This document shows, piece by piece, positions 39,001 to 49,960 of a stretch of 64,000 bases of DNA (within the stretch, counting starts at the first letter, position 1; each line of letters begins with the position of its first letter). A program made the position numbers and the translations under genes. The stretch is from Chaenocephalus aceratus (taxonomy: Eukaryota; Chordata; Actinopteri; Perciformes; Channichthyidae): assembly GCA_023974075.1 (NCBI GenBank), contig CM043801.1, forward strand, positions 16,066,012 through 16,130,011, given 5' to 3'. A model generated the notes under the pieces. It did not search any database and was not told the DNA's origin. It saw nothing but the letters and a program-made list of their open reading frames with translations.

Positions 39001-40700
39001 AGCACAACTCAGGCTGTGGCATGTAGTGAAGGTGTCACCTATTTCTCTCGCGCTGTGTGCGGTTCACAGCAAAAGGAAGTGAAATGATCCTTTGAAATTG
39101 ATTATTGGACGACATACTGTACCAGCAGCATACAGTTACCCTACAGTTTCAATTACAATATCCGTAGATATGTCCAGACATGAAAAAGGTACCTTTTTTT
39201 AACTCAATACTTCAAGTTTCTGTTACAAAATAAAAACAGCGTTTCTTTCTATGGACAAAATCCCTTTAGTTACCACAGGGGTTTTAAAGTCATGGAAAAT
39301 GCACAGCACCATCATTTGACTACTTGCTTTTAATTTTGGATTTGTATTAGTATTTACATATGAATTTATATCTCTCTATAAAGGACATTTATATCAACAT
39401 TTTATTTTATTGATGGCCATTATATAAAGCAAAGTCAAAGTAAAAACAAAGGACTGGCAGTATCAGAGCTCCGTAATAATATAATTGACCACGACCAACC
39501 ATCCAATTGAACACCTCCCTTTTGTGGTTGACTCATGTAGCTTACACTTGAAAAAACAGTGCATTAAATTACCAATCAGAGAGTGAAATTGTGCATTAAA
39601 GAAAAAGTTTCGCCTTTATGTTGTCATAAGTAGGAATCCTCTACTTTCTGGCATACTCAATTTCACATCCTAATGTTTTGATCTTTTTGACTTTTTTTTT
39701 TTAATTCTTTATTTATTTGGGGTCACATTATAATACAAGTACAGTTTTTAAAATCATACATTTTTAGAGACCTGAGATCTTTTTGACTTTCAGACCAAAT
39801 GGCAGCCATGAACTGAATATCAATCCATCCATCCAGGGAAATAATTAAGGTTCAGCCATGCACCAGGAGAACATGAGTACATAAAAGATGAGATTTTCAC
39901 TCAGGTATTCCTGTCCTTGCTGAACTTGTCCTCTAGAACAGGAGAAAACCAGATGACACAGGATTGATAATGTGACAGGTCTGTAGGCTTAGCCCCTAAA
40001 TGCTAGTCACAGACATTCCACACCAACACATGCTATACTAAAACCCCAATAAGATCAATTACCTCAGAAAGCAGAAACCTAAATCATAAACGCAACATAC
40101 TTTGAATGTACCACTAATATGTATTGGAAAGTTATGTTGAATGTACTTTTCACTTCCTGCCAAAATGAAAGACATCATCAAGGAAAACCCAAGTTAAAAA
40201 GGGTGGGTTTGTATTCTGCTCGAGCTACCTGTGTAATAAGTGCTTTAATGTGAGTTACCTCATGTCATGTGGGAAATATTTATGAAAGTTGACTATCTAA
40301 TGTGCTTAAAAATAAAATTGCTCACTCTGTTTAACCATCAGGTGGTTTTGATAATAATCTCATTCAATGAAGTGGAAAAAAAAAGCCAAGCTATCAACAC
40401 TTGATGAAATGAGCTGCCTGGTTTTAAAGCACTTTTATTTTAGTTGTTGAACATATCTACTTGTTCAAAGACCTAACTTTTATTCAAGGTACATTTCCTT
40501 CTTGTCTACTCTAATCCAAGCTACCTCACTATAAATCTGATCTACGCCCCTAACAGTCAAGTGATGCACAGAAAGTGAGACTGGTGAGTGAAAGACCTAC
40601 AAAAAAGAGGCAGAAGAACAGAGACAGAGCTTAGATTGAAGAGAAATCACTGATGTGTAAAAGCATATTCCACAATCAGGGCTGTGCTTTGTGAGTCATA
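34573..40700. other. noncoding DNA, no gene seen
   Basis: Six kilobases of AT-rich DNA with a long AC microsatellite (35,958-36,078) and a T-rich LINE-like tail near 39,690. No coding exon or complete transposon was recognised. It lies upstream of the broken transposase gene and downstream of the brinp-like gene. Confidence 0.5.
35958..36078. repeat. interrupted (AC)n microsatellite
   Basis: AC repeat of about 120 bases with several ACC and AACACC interruptions. Confidence 0.95.
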
Positions 40701-40766
40701 GAGTGACAAGACAGCAGAGGGGAGAAGAAAAGAGCAGAAGGTGTGAGTGATTTTCCAGAAGCAGAG

Positions 40767-40905
40767 AACGCATCTGAGTCAGAAATGTAGCCCGAGCAAG
40801 TGTGGAAGTCACCACATGATGCTTCCAGCCTGTCCTCCTACACAAAACGACCATATAGGCCGATTGTTCATGCCATTATTACGACCAGAGACACGTTTGT
40901 GCACC
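40767..40905 (+). pseudogene. possible 5' coding exon of the Kolobok-like gene
   Basis: An open frame ends exactly at a strong donor (GCACC then GTAAGT). Its phase (0) matches the next exon at 41,154. The peptide includes KCSPSKCG and PLLRPETRL but no clear THAP signature. The call rests only on splice phase and proximity. Confidence 0.3.
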
Positions 40906-41859
40906 GTAAGTATTGTTTTTCTAACGTTTGCTAACTTCCAAATTAGTCAGTATAATGATTTCAATAATGACAAGCAATGTGTGTTTAGTATTTATTGCTG
41001 TAAGTTAATGTTGCTAGCTTGTTAAACCCACTTGCTAAGTCATAATGGATAATGTTAGCTATAATTGGCGTGGGGACTTTATTTGCATAGCTAATGGCGC
41101 AGTTGCTATTTATTTTGATGTGTAATCATGTGTTTCATGTGTGTGTTTTCAAGACTTTGGGAGACAACAGTACTGCAGATTCACCCAGTGGTGTAGTCTA
41201 CTTTTTTGTAGCGGGTATACTGTAATAATTGTATTCATCCATCCTAGAGCGACGCATGGCGGAGCGACACCTGTCTCGAAGCAACACCTCAGGAACACCA
41301 TCACACTCACTAATGCATAACTAGTCTTGAGACTGGTGTTATCAACATGTCAATGTATTATAAGCATTTGTATGTGACTTTTAACTGCCAGTGACATTAA
41401 CAATACAAAAATAAAAGAATGAACAATGATGGAAAAAGCCCACTTATCTTCTAGGGTTGAACAATGAATCGACATTGTTATCAAAATCTCAATATGGCCT
41501 ACTGCAATTTTCAAGTAATATACAATAAATATGGTCATGCTACAGATGTCCTGGCCCACACATCATATTCTACACTTAAAAAAACATCTTTGTTTCGCAT
41601 AGATCTGCACAAATATCACACAATAATCATTTTAAACCTATTTGTCAATGCATTAGTTTATTCAAACTTGTTCAGCGCTATTATCTTCCATAAATCATTG
41701 TCAAACTATGTACTGTATCAGCTTAAATGAACAAGCAAACATCCTTGAAGTGCTACAAGACAAATTAGCTTCAAACAAGAAACAAATTAACAAATAAGCT
41801 TCACCTCAATAAATGAGGGTTGAAAAAGCACTCAACATGTCCATACTGGGTTCACTGTT

Positions 41860-42141
41860 TTAGTCCACAAGCCCTGCAGATGTAGCCTCGTCAATGAGAA
41901 CAGACAACTTGCTTGAAGATGTCACAATACTGTGAACTATTTTTTTCTGCATCTCTTTTGCTATGTGTTTTACAATTTTTGTGGAACTGTACCTTGAGTG
42001 CAGACTAGTGCCCATGTTGGCACCATTTTTTTCCTGAAGCTCAATGAGACTATCATGGTCAGTAAAAGGTTGGTTCATCTTCGCAAGATAGTATGCTGTT
42101 CTGAATACAGAATCTGTCTCTGCAAACACAGTCTCTGACAC
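41860..42141 (-). pseudogene. hAT transposase fragment (KIAA1586/ZMYM-like type)
   Basis: A 93-residue frame contains AYYLAKMNQPFTDHDSLIELQ and ILSKL-like segments followed by SVLIDEATS. The order of an AYxxAKxxxPFxDHxxL block and then an IDE(A/S)TS block is typical of hAT transposases related to KIAA1586, the latter being the start of the RNase H-like core. It runs into the end of the element, so the rest of the catalytic core and the dimerisation domain are missing. Confidence 0.75.
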
Positions 42142-42241
42142 AGCTCTACCAAAATATCCAACTAAATCCTGTTCACCCTTCTCCGTGAGCTCCTGGGCTA
42201 TTTTGTGTGCTCTGGACGTCTCATGTCGTCTAATCTATTTA

Positions 42242-42337
42242 CCTAACTTTCTGTCCCTCCACTCTAACCAAGGATGCCTGTTCTTAAATTCCATAGCCTG
42301 ACTTTCAGTCCACAAGGCTGGCCAGGAGCCCTCATCT
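42242..42337 (-). pseudogene. hAT transposase TTF/linker exon
   Basis: A minus-strand exon read from a CAG acceptor (to 42,337) to a GTAAAT donor. It encodes WPALWTESQAMEFKNRHPWL followed by EWRDRKLG, a segment preceding the zinc-finger region in KIAA1586-like hAT proteins. A long AC repeat interrupts the intron upstream. Confidence 0.6.
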
Positions 42338-42396
42338 GTGTCCGAAACAAGGAGATAATATAAACATTGTGTTCTGTTTATGACTGCACGTACACA

Positions 42397-42398
<2 letters not shown>

Positions 42399-42464
<66 letters not shown>

Positions 42465-42472
42465 CACACACA

Positions 42473-42509
<37 letters not shown>
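42399..42509. repeat. (AC)n microsatellite inside the hAT element
   Basis: AC repeat of about 110 bases with ATG and AAAC interruptions, located in an intron of the hAT transposase. Confidence 0.95.
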
Positions 42510-42512
<3 letters not shown>

Positions 42513-42620
42513 GTATCTCGCTCCTTTTCTCTTCCATTGATCCACCACACTAACGTTGATCAAGTTAGCTAGCAAGTTAGCTACAGTTACGTTAATGATA
42601 ACCATGCTAATTTCACTTAC

Positions 42621-42681
42621 CGGTTAAATTTGCGGAGCGCCGGGCTCGTTCTCTGTCACCTTTAGGACAGCCACCTGACAT
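42621..42681 (-). pseudogene. first exon of the hAT transposase
   Basis: On the minus strand it starts at ATG (42,681-42,679), encodes MSGGCPKGDRERARRSANLT and ends in a consensus GTAAGTG donor at 42,620. The short length and basic composition fit the start of hAT proteins of this type. Confidence 0.55.
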
Positions 42682-43402
42682 GGCTCTTCTTCTGTAGTGG
42701 TAATAGGGGAAAACTTCGGAAAACATTGAAATATTGTCGTCTGTTTTCGTTTCATGTTTGCTTCCTGTTTAGCGCTGCGCGAACTTGAATGGTGGACGGA
42801 TCAAATTCTGATAACGTTAGAGAAACTTGGGGTTTGTCAGAGCCGTGTGTTGCTGTTGCTTAGCAACAGGCCACAGGCCACAGGCGACAGAAGCTCCAGA
42901 CGTCCAAAAGTATTAACGAAGAGGCGAAAGCGTGAAAGCACAGTCACAAAATGATGTTGTTACGTATCATCGCTCATTTTTAAGAGGGTATACGGAAATC
43001 ACTGGCATTTTCTAGTGGGTATACGGCGTATACCAGCGTATCACGTAGACTACACCACTGGATTCACCTACAGCCAATGATGCTGGGCTTATAGACCCAG
43101 AGCAAGAGGTCATCTCTCCACTGGTTCCTCAGCCAACATCTGTGCTTCACTGCGGCTCACAGTGTAACCTCAGACCTTTCCATCGTTCATCAGGTAAATG
43201 TAACACAGAAGTAGCGCGCCCATTTTACATCAAAACGCGGTAAAGACTCGGCATAGTTTTTGTACATGTTAAAAACATATTAGAAAAACATCTCAGTATG
43301 ATGCAGGCTGTTACAACTCCAATACTTGCTATGACCTCAATATAATTACATAACATGAATTAAAACATCTCAGCCCGAATGTCAACAAAACCTGAACATA
43401 AA

Positions 43403-43838
43403 GGTCATTCCAGAATTGGAGGACATTTCATGTCCCCCATATAAAAAATCTAATAATCCATGCTAGGGGTGTAACGGTATCCGTATTCGTCCCGTACCGT
43501 CACGGTTCGGCACATGCAGTCACACGGCGAATGAGCCTTTTTTTACGAGTGGGAAAAAAGTCTGTCACTCAGGGCAGTATTACACTATATATAATCCAGG
43601 GGGCGGTATTGCGCCTAAAGCCAGCCGTCCGTAAATAACAAATGAAGAACAAGAACAAAACAAACAAAACGAACACAATACATGAAGAAGAAAAGTTAGC
43701 AGCTATGGCGAGTTCACACAACACACAGGAGCTACAGGAGGATATGTTTTTCCTGAATACATAAAAAAAAATTATAAAATAAAAGGTTGATTTTTCAAAA
43801 TGTTGGTGTCTAAATTGTCCTCCAATTCGGGAATGACC
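43403..43838. mobile_element. small element with 23-26 bp inverted ends, carrying a nested hAT 5' end
   Basis: GGTCATTCCAGAATTGGAGG at 43,403 is repeated in inverse (CCTCCAATTCGGGAATGACC) up to 43,838 with two mismatches. Inside, from about 43,464, lies a second element end, TAGGGGTGTAACGGTATCCG, typical of a fish hAT 5' terminus. That is followed by an ATG-led frame beginning MASSHNTQELQED that stops soon after. The inner copy has no matching right end. Confidence 0.6.
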
Positions 43839-43922
43839 CATAAGCTTTGTAAAGGTAGATTGTATGGCAAGGCTGTTGTTTATGGCAGGCACAATTATAT
43901 AATATATATCTTTTTATCCTAG

Positions 43923-44130
43923 CTGTCCAGGTACAGCCCAGGATGGTCAGTGTGGGGTGTCAGACAGAATCTCCACTGCCCAGTCCTGCACACAGTGATG
44001 ATGAGTCATCTTCTGTAACCATGGACCACCCTGGGGATATGCCATGGAGCCCAGAGGAGGAAATGATGAGCGAGTCGTCTGACGAGGAACCATCAAAAGA
44101 CCCACTGCAGCGAACTAATGTTGATCTCAA
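43923..44130 (+). pseudogene. Kolobok-like transposase gene exon (acidic linker)
   Basis: The acceptor TATCCTAG precedes 43,923 and the frame continues in phase from the exon ending at 43,193. It encodes MVSVGCQTESPLPSP followed by a very acidic Ser/Asp/Glu-rich stretch. A (S)VG(C/T)QT motif followed by acidic sequence is characteristic of fish THAP/Kolobok-type transposase genes before the catalytic region. The downstream exons for the catalytic core are missing; the next recognisable piece is at 45,960. Confidence 0.55.
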
Positions 44131-44143
44131 GTATGGCTTAAAT

Positions 44144-45758
44144 AATACTTTATTCCGAGTGTGCTTGCTTTTCTCTTTGAAAGTCATCACATAACGGCAT
44201 TGTAATAACTGTTCGGCTGCATTAAATATTAGATATCTGCCGTAGTTCTGTATTTATAGAGCCCTGATGAGAAGACTTCTAGACAAACATGAGGAACTGA
44301 AAACGTGACGTGGATCATAAATATATCAGCCATTAAACAACATCTTACATTTATTTTCACACAATACGTCTCCTTGCAGTATCAACACTAATTCGGCTGA
44401 CTTTTATATTTGATCCAAATGGTAGATAGGCTGTATTTACACCATAAAGGTGCACAGCTGATTTAACCTAGTGGTTAAAGCATGTTATTGAATTTCATTA
44501 TTTTTATTATTAGATATTAATAGGATCCCTATAAAGTATATTCATTACTCGTTATTCTCTACTAATAGTTAATTAAAGACTGTATATCATGACTATTTTG
44601 CACATCCCTTTCAAGATTTTCTAAGGTTTATTGACATATCATATAGGCCTACACAACTATGGTGTAGTTCTGCACTGAATGAAAAACTTGGGTCGCAGGT
44701 TCCTCAATAGTGCATTACAAGACATCTATCAATATTTGTGTACCTCCAGCAATGTTAACTATGTTGAAGCACTTATTTTAACTGATATTATACATAATGT
44801 ATTATACTCTTATAAGATGTATGTAGATATTTCATCTCCGGCCTTGTCAGGTATTGAACAATCAATAAAGAAAGTACACAGAATTGTTAAATATAAAACA
44901 CAGAATTTGTGTGATTATACTAAATTATTTACAAATAAACACCACTGCATATTTAACTGTTACACATGCTGATGTAACGCAAATGTTCCAACTTGGGATC
45001 AATAAGGTATATCTTATCTTAAGCTGATCGATGGCTACTGCCATATTTGCAAAATGTGCCTCTGAACCTTGACAAGTGCATGTTTCAGGCTTATCAATTA
45101 ATGTAATGTAATGTTATCAATTAACAACAGTGGTCACAAACATAACACCAGCTGTTAAATAAAGCTCTTCTGACCTTAGCTGGCATGTGTGTATATATAT
45201 TAATGCTGCCCATTATGGGCACAAGCAATTTTCACCCATTTATTAATTATATGTTTTAAATGTGAGTGTTTTCCTATCCCCTAAACCTCCAGGGATGTAC
45301 ACGTCTTTTAAAACTACAACTCCCAGTAGAGACGTGCCTGTCTTCTGCCATCCTTTACTCCGAAAAAATTTTTTCTCCAAATCGAAGGGGAAAAATACAA
45401 AAGCATTGCACACAATTTAAACCAATCAATGTTGTGTAATTAACAAGGATAATCTGGTTTTTTAGTCGATGAGTAGTGCAGATATCACTATAAAATCAAT
45501 CGACAGTAAGGGGAATACTTACTTCCGGGTGTACAATTCTCCGTTATCCAATGAGAATGGACGCTCACATTGCCTTTAAGGGCAGTCGACACAAACGAAT
45601 GCCGTGCTTCCATGAACGTCCATAGAAGCATATGGACATCCCGGAAAGCTGAAAATGGACGCTAAGGGCACCCCCTTGCGTTGGAAAAAGCTGACACAGG
45701 GGACTTGACATAACGTCAACATAGGCCGACCTGGGAGTGAGGATGTGTTGCTGAAACA
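44144..45758 (+). mobile_element. truncated copy of the 61-64 kb TTAA element
   Basis: From AATAATACTTTATTCCGAG to GGGAGTGAGGATGTGTTG this sequence matches 61,125-62,867 in reverse complement. Its last 400 bases also match 63,450-63,884 in the same orientation. The right terminal repeat is present but diverged, and there is no TTAA at the end. The left terminal repeat is absent. It occupies the gap in the transposase gene where catalytic exons would be expected. Confidence 0.75.
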
Positions 45759-45959
45759 TCTTAGTCGTCCAAGTGCTTGTTGGTGCTTAGTTTATTTTGG
45801 TTCCAGAGCCCTCCATCAATAATAACCCGTGCTAACACATTAACAAGGCGTTATATAAATAGCACCTGATATTATCACACAATCGTGCTTTATCAGTGTA
45901 GGTATACATGCATATGTAGACAATTCTAGTAACATCAGAACAACATATGTGTTGTACAG

Positions 45960-46131
45960 GAACAACTGCAGCCATTACACTGGAGAGGGTGACTTTGAGA
46001 ACAGCATTGGTGAAGGATGTCCGGAAGTTGTCTCCACAGCATCAGACCTATTCCCTGGAGGCATTTCACTCCCTTATCCTCCACTTTGCACCAAAGCACA
46101 CTGGGTTCTCCTTCCTTGGGATGTACAGCAG
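45960..46131 (+). pseudogene. Kolobok-like transposase C-terminal exon
   Basis: Flanked by a TTGTACAG acceptor and a GTAAATATG donor. It encodes LVKDVRKLSPQHQTYSLEAF followed by HSLILHFAPKHTGFSFLGMY. The pattern LSPxxQTxxLExFHSxxxHFxPK is a conserved block near the C-terminus of fish Kolobok-like (THAP-associated) transposases. The phase joins to the next exon at 46,302. Confidence 0.7.
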
Positions 46132-46301
46132 GTAAATATGATGTGATGGTGAAAGAATGTGTACGGCTTAGGGATGTTAATAATTAACCATTTAACCGTT
46201 AACGGACAATACGAAGTGTAACCGACTAATGCTATCAGTTAAACAGTTTATTCACATATATACAAACAACTTGTGAACTGCATAATCTGCTGTCTCTACA
46301 G
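46132..46301 (+). other. intron of the Kolobok-like gene
   Basis: Short intron with GT and AG ends (170 bp). It contains TTAGGGATGTTAATAATTAA followed by CATTTAACCGTTAACG, which resembles the end of another hAT-type fish element. No matching right end is seen. Confidence 0.5.
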
Positions 46302-46365
46302 GCTTCTCATGGCAGCTCTGAACTTGAACCACAATAGCAGCAGAGAGGTTGCTCGAACCAGTGAT
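46302..46365 (+). pseudogene. Kolobok-like transposase exon, left half (split by a 3.6 kb insertion)
   Basis: Encodes LLMAALNLNHNSSREVARTS after a TACAG acceptor. This matches the LLLAALHxNENxxRxQA block that follows the FHS motif in the family. It is cut at codon level by the element beginning at 46,366; coding resumes at 49,961 after the duplicated AGTGAT. Confidence 0.7.
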
Positions 46366-46920
46366 CAGGCATGAGAATCACTCACCTTTCGGCGAAATTC
46401 GCCGTTTTGAATCCAAAATAGGTCGTTTGTGTGATTCATGTAGATCTGCAATAAAAATATTTTTGGGGTATGGGGGGGGTCTGGGACCCGGAGTAATCTG
46501 TGGCTGCGAGCTGTTATGTGCCATCATGACACGCATGGTGTTCTTTTTTATATATTATAATGCAGCGCGAGCTGTGTGCTCGAGTCTTCCTGTCGGCTCT
46601 GCTGCTCCGCGATGATGGTCTAGCTAGCTTCATCAGCCACTTTAATATTCGTTAATATTAACTGTGCGGTCCGGAGTCACTGTGGCACAGACTGACCGCT
46701 GGTGAACAGCTGTTATAACGGGCCGTTCAGGTGTTCAGAGCAGAGCTCCCTGTCGGAGCGCAGAGCGTGATGTGCACTGAAAAGTGTTTCTGTCGCAATA
46801 TTATCGTTGAGCTAGCTAGCTAGCATACATTGTCACTATCTGCTAACGTTAGCTTTAGCCTTCGTTTTCTAATAGTTTTTTTTTCATAGGCGATAAACGG
46901 AGGTGGTATAAGTATAGATA

Positions 46921-47176
46921 TTGTACTTGAGTAAAAGTAGAAGCACTCAGATATTGTACTAGAGTAAAAGTAGAAGTACTCAGATCTTGTACTTGAGTAA
47001 AAGTAGAAGTACTCAGATCTTGTACTTGATTAAAAGTAGAAGTACTCAGATCTTGTACTTGATTAAAAGTAGAAGTACTCAGATCTTGTACTTGATTAAA
47101 AGCAGAAATACTCAGATCTTGTACTTGAGTAAAAGTAGAAGTACTCAGGTCTTGTACTTAAGTAAAAGTAGAAGTA
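46921..47176. repeat. 33 bp minisatellite, about 7.7 copies
   Basis: The unit is TTGTACTTGAGTAAAAGTAG followed by AAGTACTCAGATC, repeated head to tail with few substitutions. The period is a multiple of three, so one frame is open and gives an 11-residue repeat, but this is not a gene. The unit is derived from the terminal words of the surrounding element. Confidence 0.97.
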
Positions 47177-47344
47177 CCAGAGTGTAGGAATAGGTATACT
47201 CTGTTAGTAAAAGTACTGCATTCAAAATGTTCCTCAAGTAAAAGTAGAAAAGTATTCTCATCAAAATATAGTGAAAGTAGCGACAGTAAAAGTAATCGTT
47301 GTGCAGATTGGTCCATTTCAGAATAATATATGATATGTTTTATA

Positions 47345-49150
47345 ATGATTGATCAATCAATCAATCAATGTTTATTTATATAGCCCAACATCACAAATGT
47401 TACATTTGTCTCAGTGGTCTTCACAGTGTGTACAGAATATCAGTATGACAATACGACACCCTCTGTCCTTAGACCCTCACAGCGTACAAGGAAAAACTTC
47501 AGAAGAAAACCCAGTTTAAAGGGAAAAATGGGAGAAACCTCAGGGAGAGCAACAGAGGAGGGATCCCTCTCCCAGGACGGACAGACGTGCAATAGATGCC
47601 GTGTGTAAATTGAAAAGATAATACATTTGCAACATAGGTAGTCCAAATGTTTGGAAATGCATGTGTGTATAATAGGAAGATGAATCCACGAGGTATCCAT
47701 CCAGGACCGATGATCCAGGACCACAGCCACGACTCAAGATCCAGCGCTCGCGATCCAGGACACAGGACCGCAGGATCATCCATGACTCCGGATCCCGGCG
47801 TATATAGACACCAAAAAGAAAGAAATGTGGGGAAGCTGGGTTAATCGGAACATGAGAGTACACAGGTACAGACAGAGAGAAGGAAGAAGTAAGATGTCCC
47901 CCCGACAACTAAGCCTATATCAGCAAAACTAGGGGCTGAATCTAATCAGCCCTAACTATAAGCTTATCAAAAAGGAAGGTCTTAAGCGCACTCTTAAAAC
48001 GGATAGGGTGTCTGCCGCCCGAACACAAACTGGAAGCTGATTCCACAAATGTGGAGCTTGATAAGAAAAGGCTCTGGCTCCCATTGTACTTTTAGAGATT
48101 CTAGGAACAACCAACAACCCTGCATTCTTGGAACGCAATGCCCTAGTAGGACAGTAGGGTATAATGAGTTCTTTAAGGTAAGATGGCGCCTGCCCATTAA
48201 GGGCTTTGTAGGCGAGAAGAAGAATTTTAAAATTCTATCCTGTGTTCTATAGGGAGCCAGTGTAAGGCAGCCAGAACAGAGTAATGTGGTCCCTTTTCCT
48301 AACTCTGGTTAGCACACGAGCCGCAGCATTTTGAATCAGCTGAAGCGACTTGACTGACTTCTTGGTACTCCCTGATAATAAAGAGTTACAATAATCCAGT
48401 CTAGAAGTAACAAATGCATGGACTAGTTTCTCTGCATCGTTTTGAGGCAAGATATGCCTGATTTTTGCAATGTTACGTAGATGGAAGTAGGCGGTCCTTG
48501 AAATTGATTTTATGTGGGCGTATAAAGGATAATCCTGATCAAATATAACACCAGATTCCTACAGTCTCACTGGAGGCCAAATTATGCCATCCATAGTTAG
48601 TATATCTTTAGATAATTTGTTTCGTAGATTCTTCGGGCCAAGTACAATAACTTCAGTTTTGGTCGTGTTTAACATCAAAAAGTTTAAGGTCATCCACGTT
48701 TTTAGTCCTTAAGGCAGTCTTGAATTTTATTTAGATGATTAATTTCATCAGGCTTGATTGATAAATATAGTTGAGTATCATCCGCATAACAATGAAAGTT
48801 ACAGAATGATTCCTTATAATATTGCCTAATGGAAGCATATATAATGTGAACAAAATAGGTCCGAGCACTGAGCCCTGTGGCACTCCATGGCTAACTTTGG
48901 TTTGCGTGGAAGATTTCATCGTTGACACGTACAAACTGAGAGCGTTCAGATAGATAGGACCTAAACCAGCCCCCTGTATGCCAACTAAGTGCTCTAGTCT
49001 TTGCATAGGATGTCATGGTCGATAGTATCAAATGCAGCACTGAGATCGAGCAAAACAAGAATAGAGACAAGTCCCTTGTCTGAGGCTATTAGAATGTCAT
49101 TTGTGACTTTGATCATGAAAGTGTTTCTCAAAGCTGGTTAAGGTGCAGCT
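47345..49150 (-). mobile_element. 5'-truncated L2-type LINE (reverse transcriptase)
   Basis: Read on the minus strand, the fragment contains in order: RT motif A (LLDLSAAFDTIDHD, about 49,050), motif GVPQGSVLGPILFTLY (about 48,890), a degraded catalytic YADD region, then ILPQNDAEKLVHAFVTSRLD, SLQLIQNAAARVLT and SYQAPHLWNQLPVCVR. This is the usual C-terminal part of L2-clade ORF2. Several frameshifts break it. The 3' end (47,345) is marked on the plus strand by the ATCAATCA repeat followed by TGTTTATTTATATAGCCC, typical of this clade. The endonuclease domain and 5' end are absent. Confidence 0.88.
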
Positions 49151-49960
49151 AGTTTGAAGGACTTTGTATACTGCAGGGAGCTTGTGGATTTACTCCAGGT
49201 GGAACTAAAGTCTGATTCAACACTTGATTAGATTTCACATCATTCATCCAGATCTGTGAAGTAACTAAAGGTATTAAATACATGTAGTGGAGTAAAAGTA
49301 CACCATTTACCTATGAACTGTAGAGGAGAAGAAGAACAAAGTAGCAAAACATTGAAATACTTAAATAAAGTACAAGTATCTCAAAATTGTACCCAAGTAT
49401 AGTACTTGAGTTTATGAATTGAGTTTACTTTACACCAGATGCCATAAAGATAGAAAGACTCAGCCTTGCACAGAGGCATGACAATAGATTTTCAAAATGC
49501 TAAAACCAGTGCTGCCAAAATTATAAACTGACTGCTACACAATTAAAATAAATGCTTTTATATATTTCTATTAGATGTGACTCTTTACCATTTATGTTAT
49601 TATTATCACTGCTGCTTTAGTTGTTTTTGATTGCTAAAATCCTCTGTTATTCCTCATTTTAAAGCCGATATTCCGTGGGGTCGGGGGGCTCGGGTCCTTG
49701 TCACCTTTTCCATACCTGATGAGTTTGCATCCCTGATAATACTTAGTAAGGAGGTCATAATATGTTTGACTCATGGCTGAAGTTAGTTTCTCCAGCTCTC
49801 CCCAGGTTGGCAAAAAAATGCATCTCAAAATGCATCAGATTGATGCTTTAAAATATGGAATATTCAAAATGTTTCTTCCGGGGGAAACATGCCCCAGGAC
49901 CCCCCAAGAGGGATAATATCCTTCTCACCTTTTTCACCCCTGACCCGTTTTCAATGCCTG

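Larger units (their letters stand above)
41186..43060 (-). mobile_element. hAT transposon, 1,875 bp, perfect 8 bp TSD
   Basis: Inverted ends CAGTGGTGTAGTCTAC and GTAGACTACACCACTG are a perfect 16 bp TIR. They are flanked by identical 8 bp duplications GATTCACC at 41,178-41,185 and 43,061-43,068. Coding remnants run on the minus strand. The size is about half that of an autonomous hAT, so the element is internally deleted. The perfect ends and target duplication suggest a fairly recent insertion. Confidence 0.93.
41154..43193 (+). pseudogene. Kolobok-like gene exon split by a hAT insertion
   Basis: The exon runs from an AAG acceptor at 41,153 to 41,185, is interrupted by the hAT element 41,186-43,060, and resumes at 43,069 after the duplicated target. 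It ends at 43,193 before a GTAAATG donor. With the insertion and one duplication copy removed the frame stays open (LGDNSTADSP then TANDAGLIDPEQEVISPLVP). Its phase fits the next exon at 43,923. I recognise no domain here; it looks like an acidic linker. Confidence 0.55.
46899..49440. mobile_element. fish repeat with ACTTGAGTAAAAG-type ends, hosting a minisatellite and an L2
   Basis: The left flank reads GGAGGTGGTATAAGTATAGA and the right flank GAGTTTACTTTACACCAGAT. Just inside both, the words GTACTTGAGTAAAAG and AAAGTACAAGTATCTCAAAA recur, a pattern common to a family of fish DNA elements. A minisatellite (46,921-47,176) and a truncated L2 LINE (47,345 to about 49,150) are nested inside. The ends are approximate. 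Confidence 0.55.
46366..49960. mobile_element. 3.6 kb DNA element with perfect 6 bp TSD, disrupting the transposase exon
   Basis: The insertion begins CAGGCATGAGAATCACTCAC and ends TTCAATGCCTG, so the outermost bases are inverted. Identical AGTGAT sits at 46,360-46,365 and 49,961-49,966. Removing the insert and one copy restores the reading frame across the site (…ARTSD then GEVRYAVRYP…), which proves the boundaries. Its own sequence is about 46,366-46,895 and 49,445-49,960; the middle is filled by later repeats. No transposase was recognised. A 6 bp duplication does not fit hAT (8) or piggyBac/Kolobok (TTAA), so the superfamily is open. Confidence 0.85.

Noticed and set aside
40767..40905. 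A THAP zinc finger at the start of the Kolobok-like gene
   Set aside because: Cysteines are present (KCSPSKC), but the THAP pattern (C2CH spacing and the AVPY end) is not visible, so only a low-confidence exon is given.
46987..47187. 66-codon ORF of 11-residue repeats, and a CRISPR-like look
   Set aside because: The 33 bp period is a multiple of three, so any frame without a stop stays open. There are no unique spacers, only direct tandem units, so it is not CRISPR.
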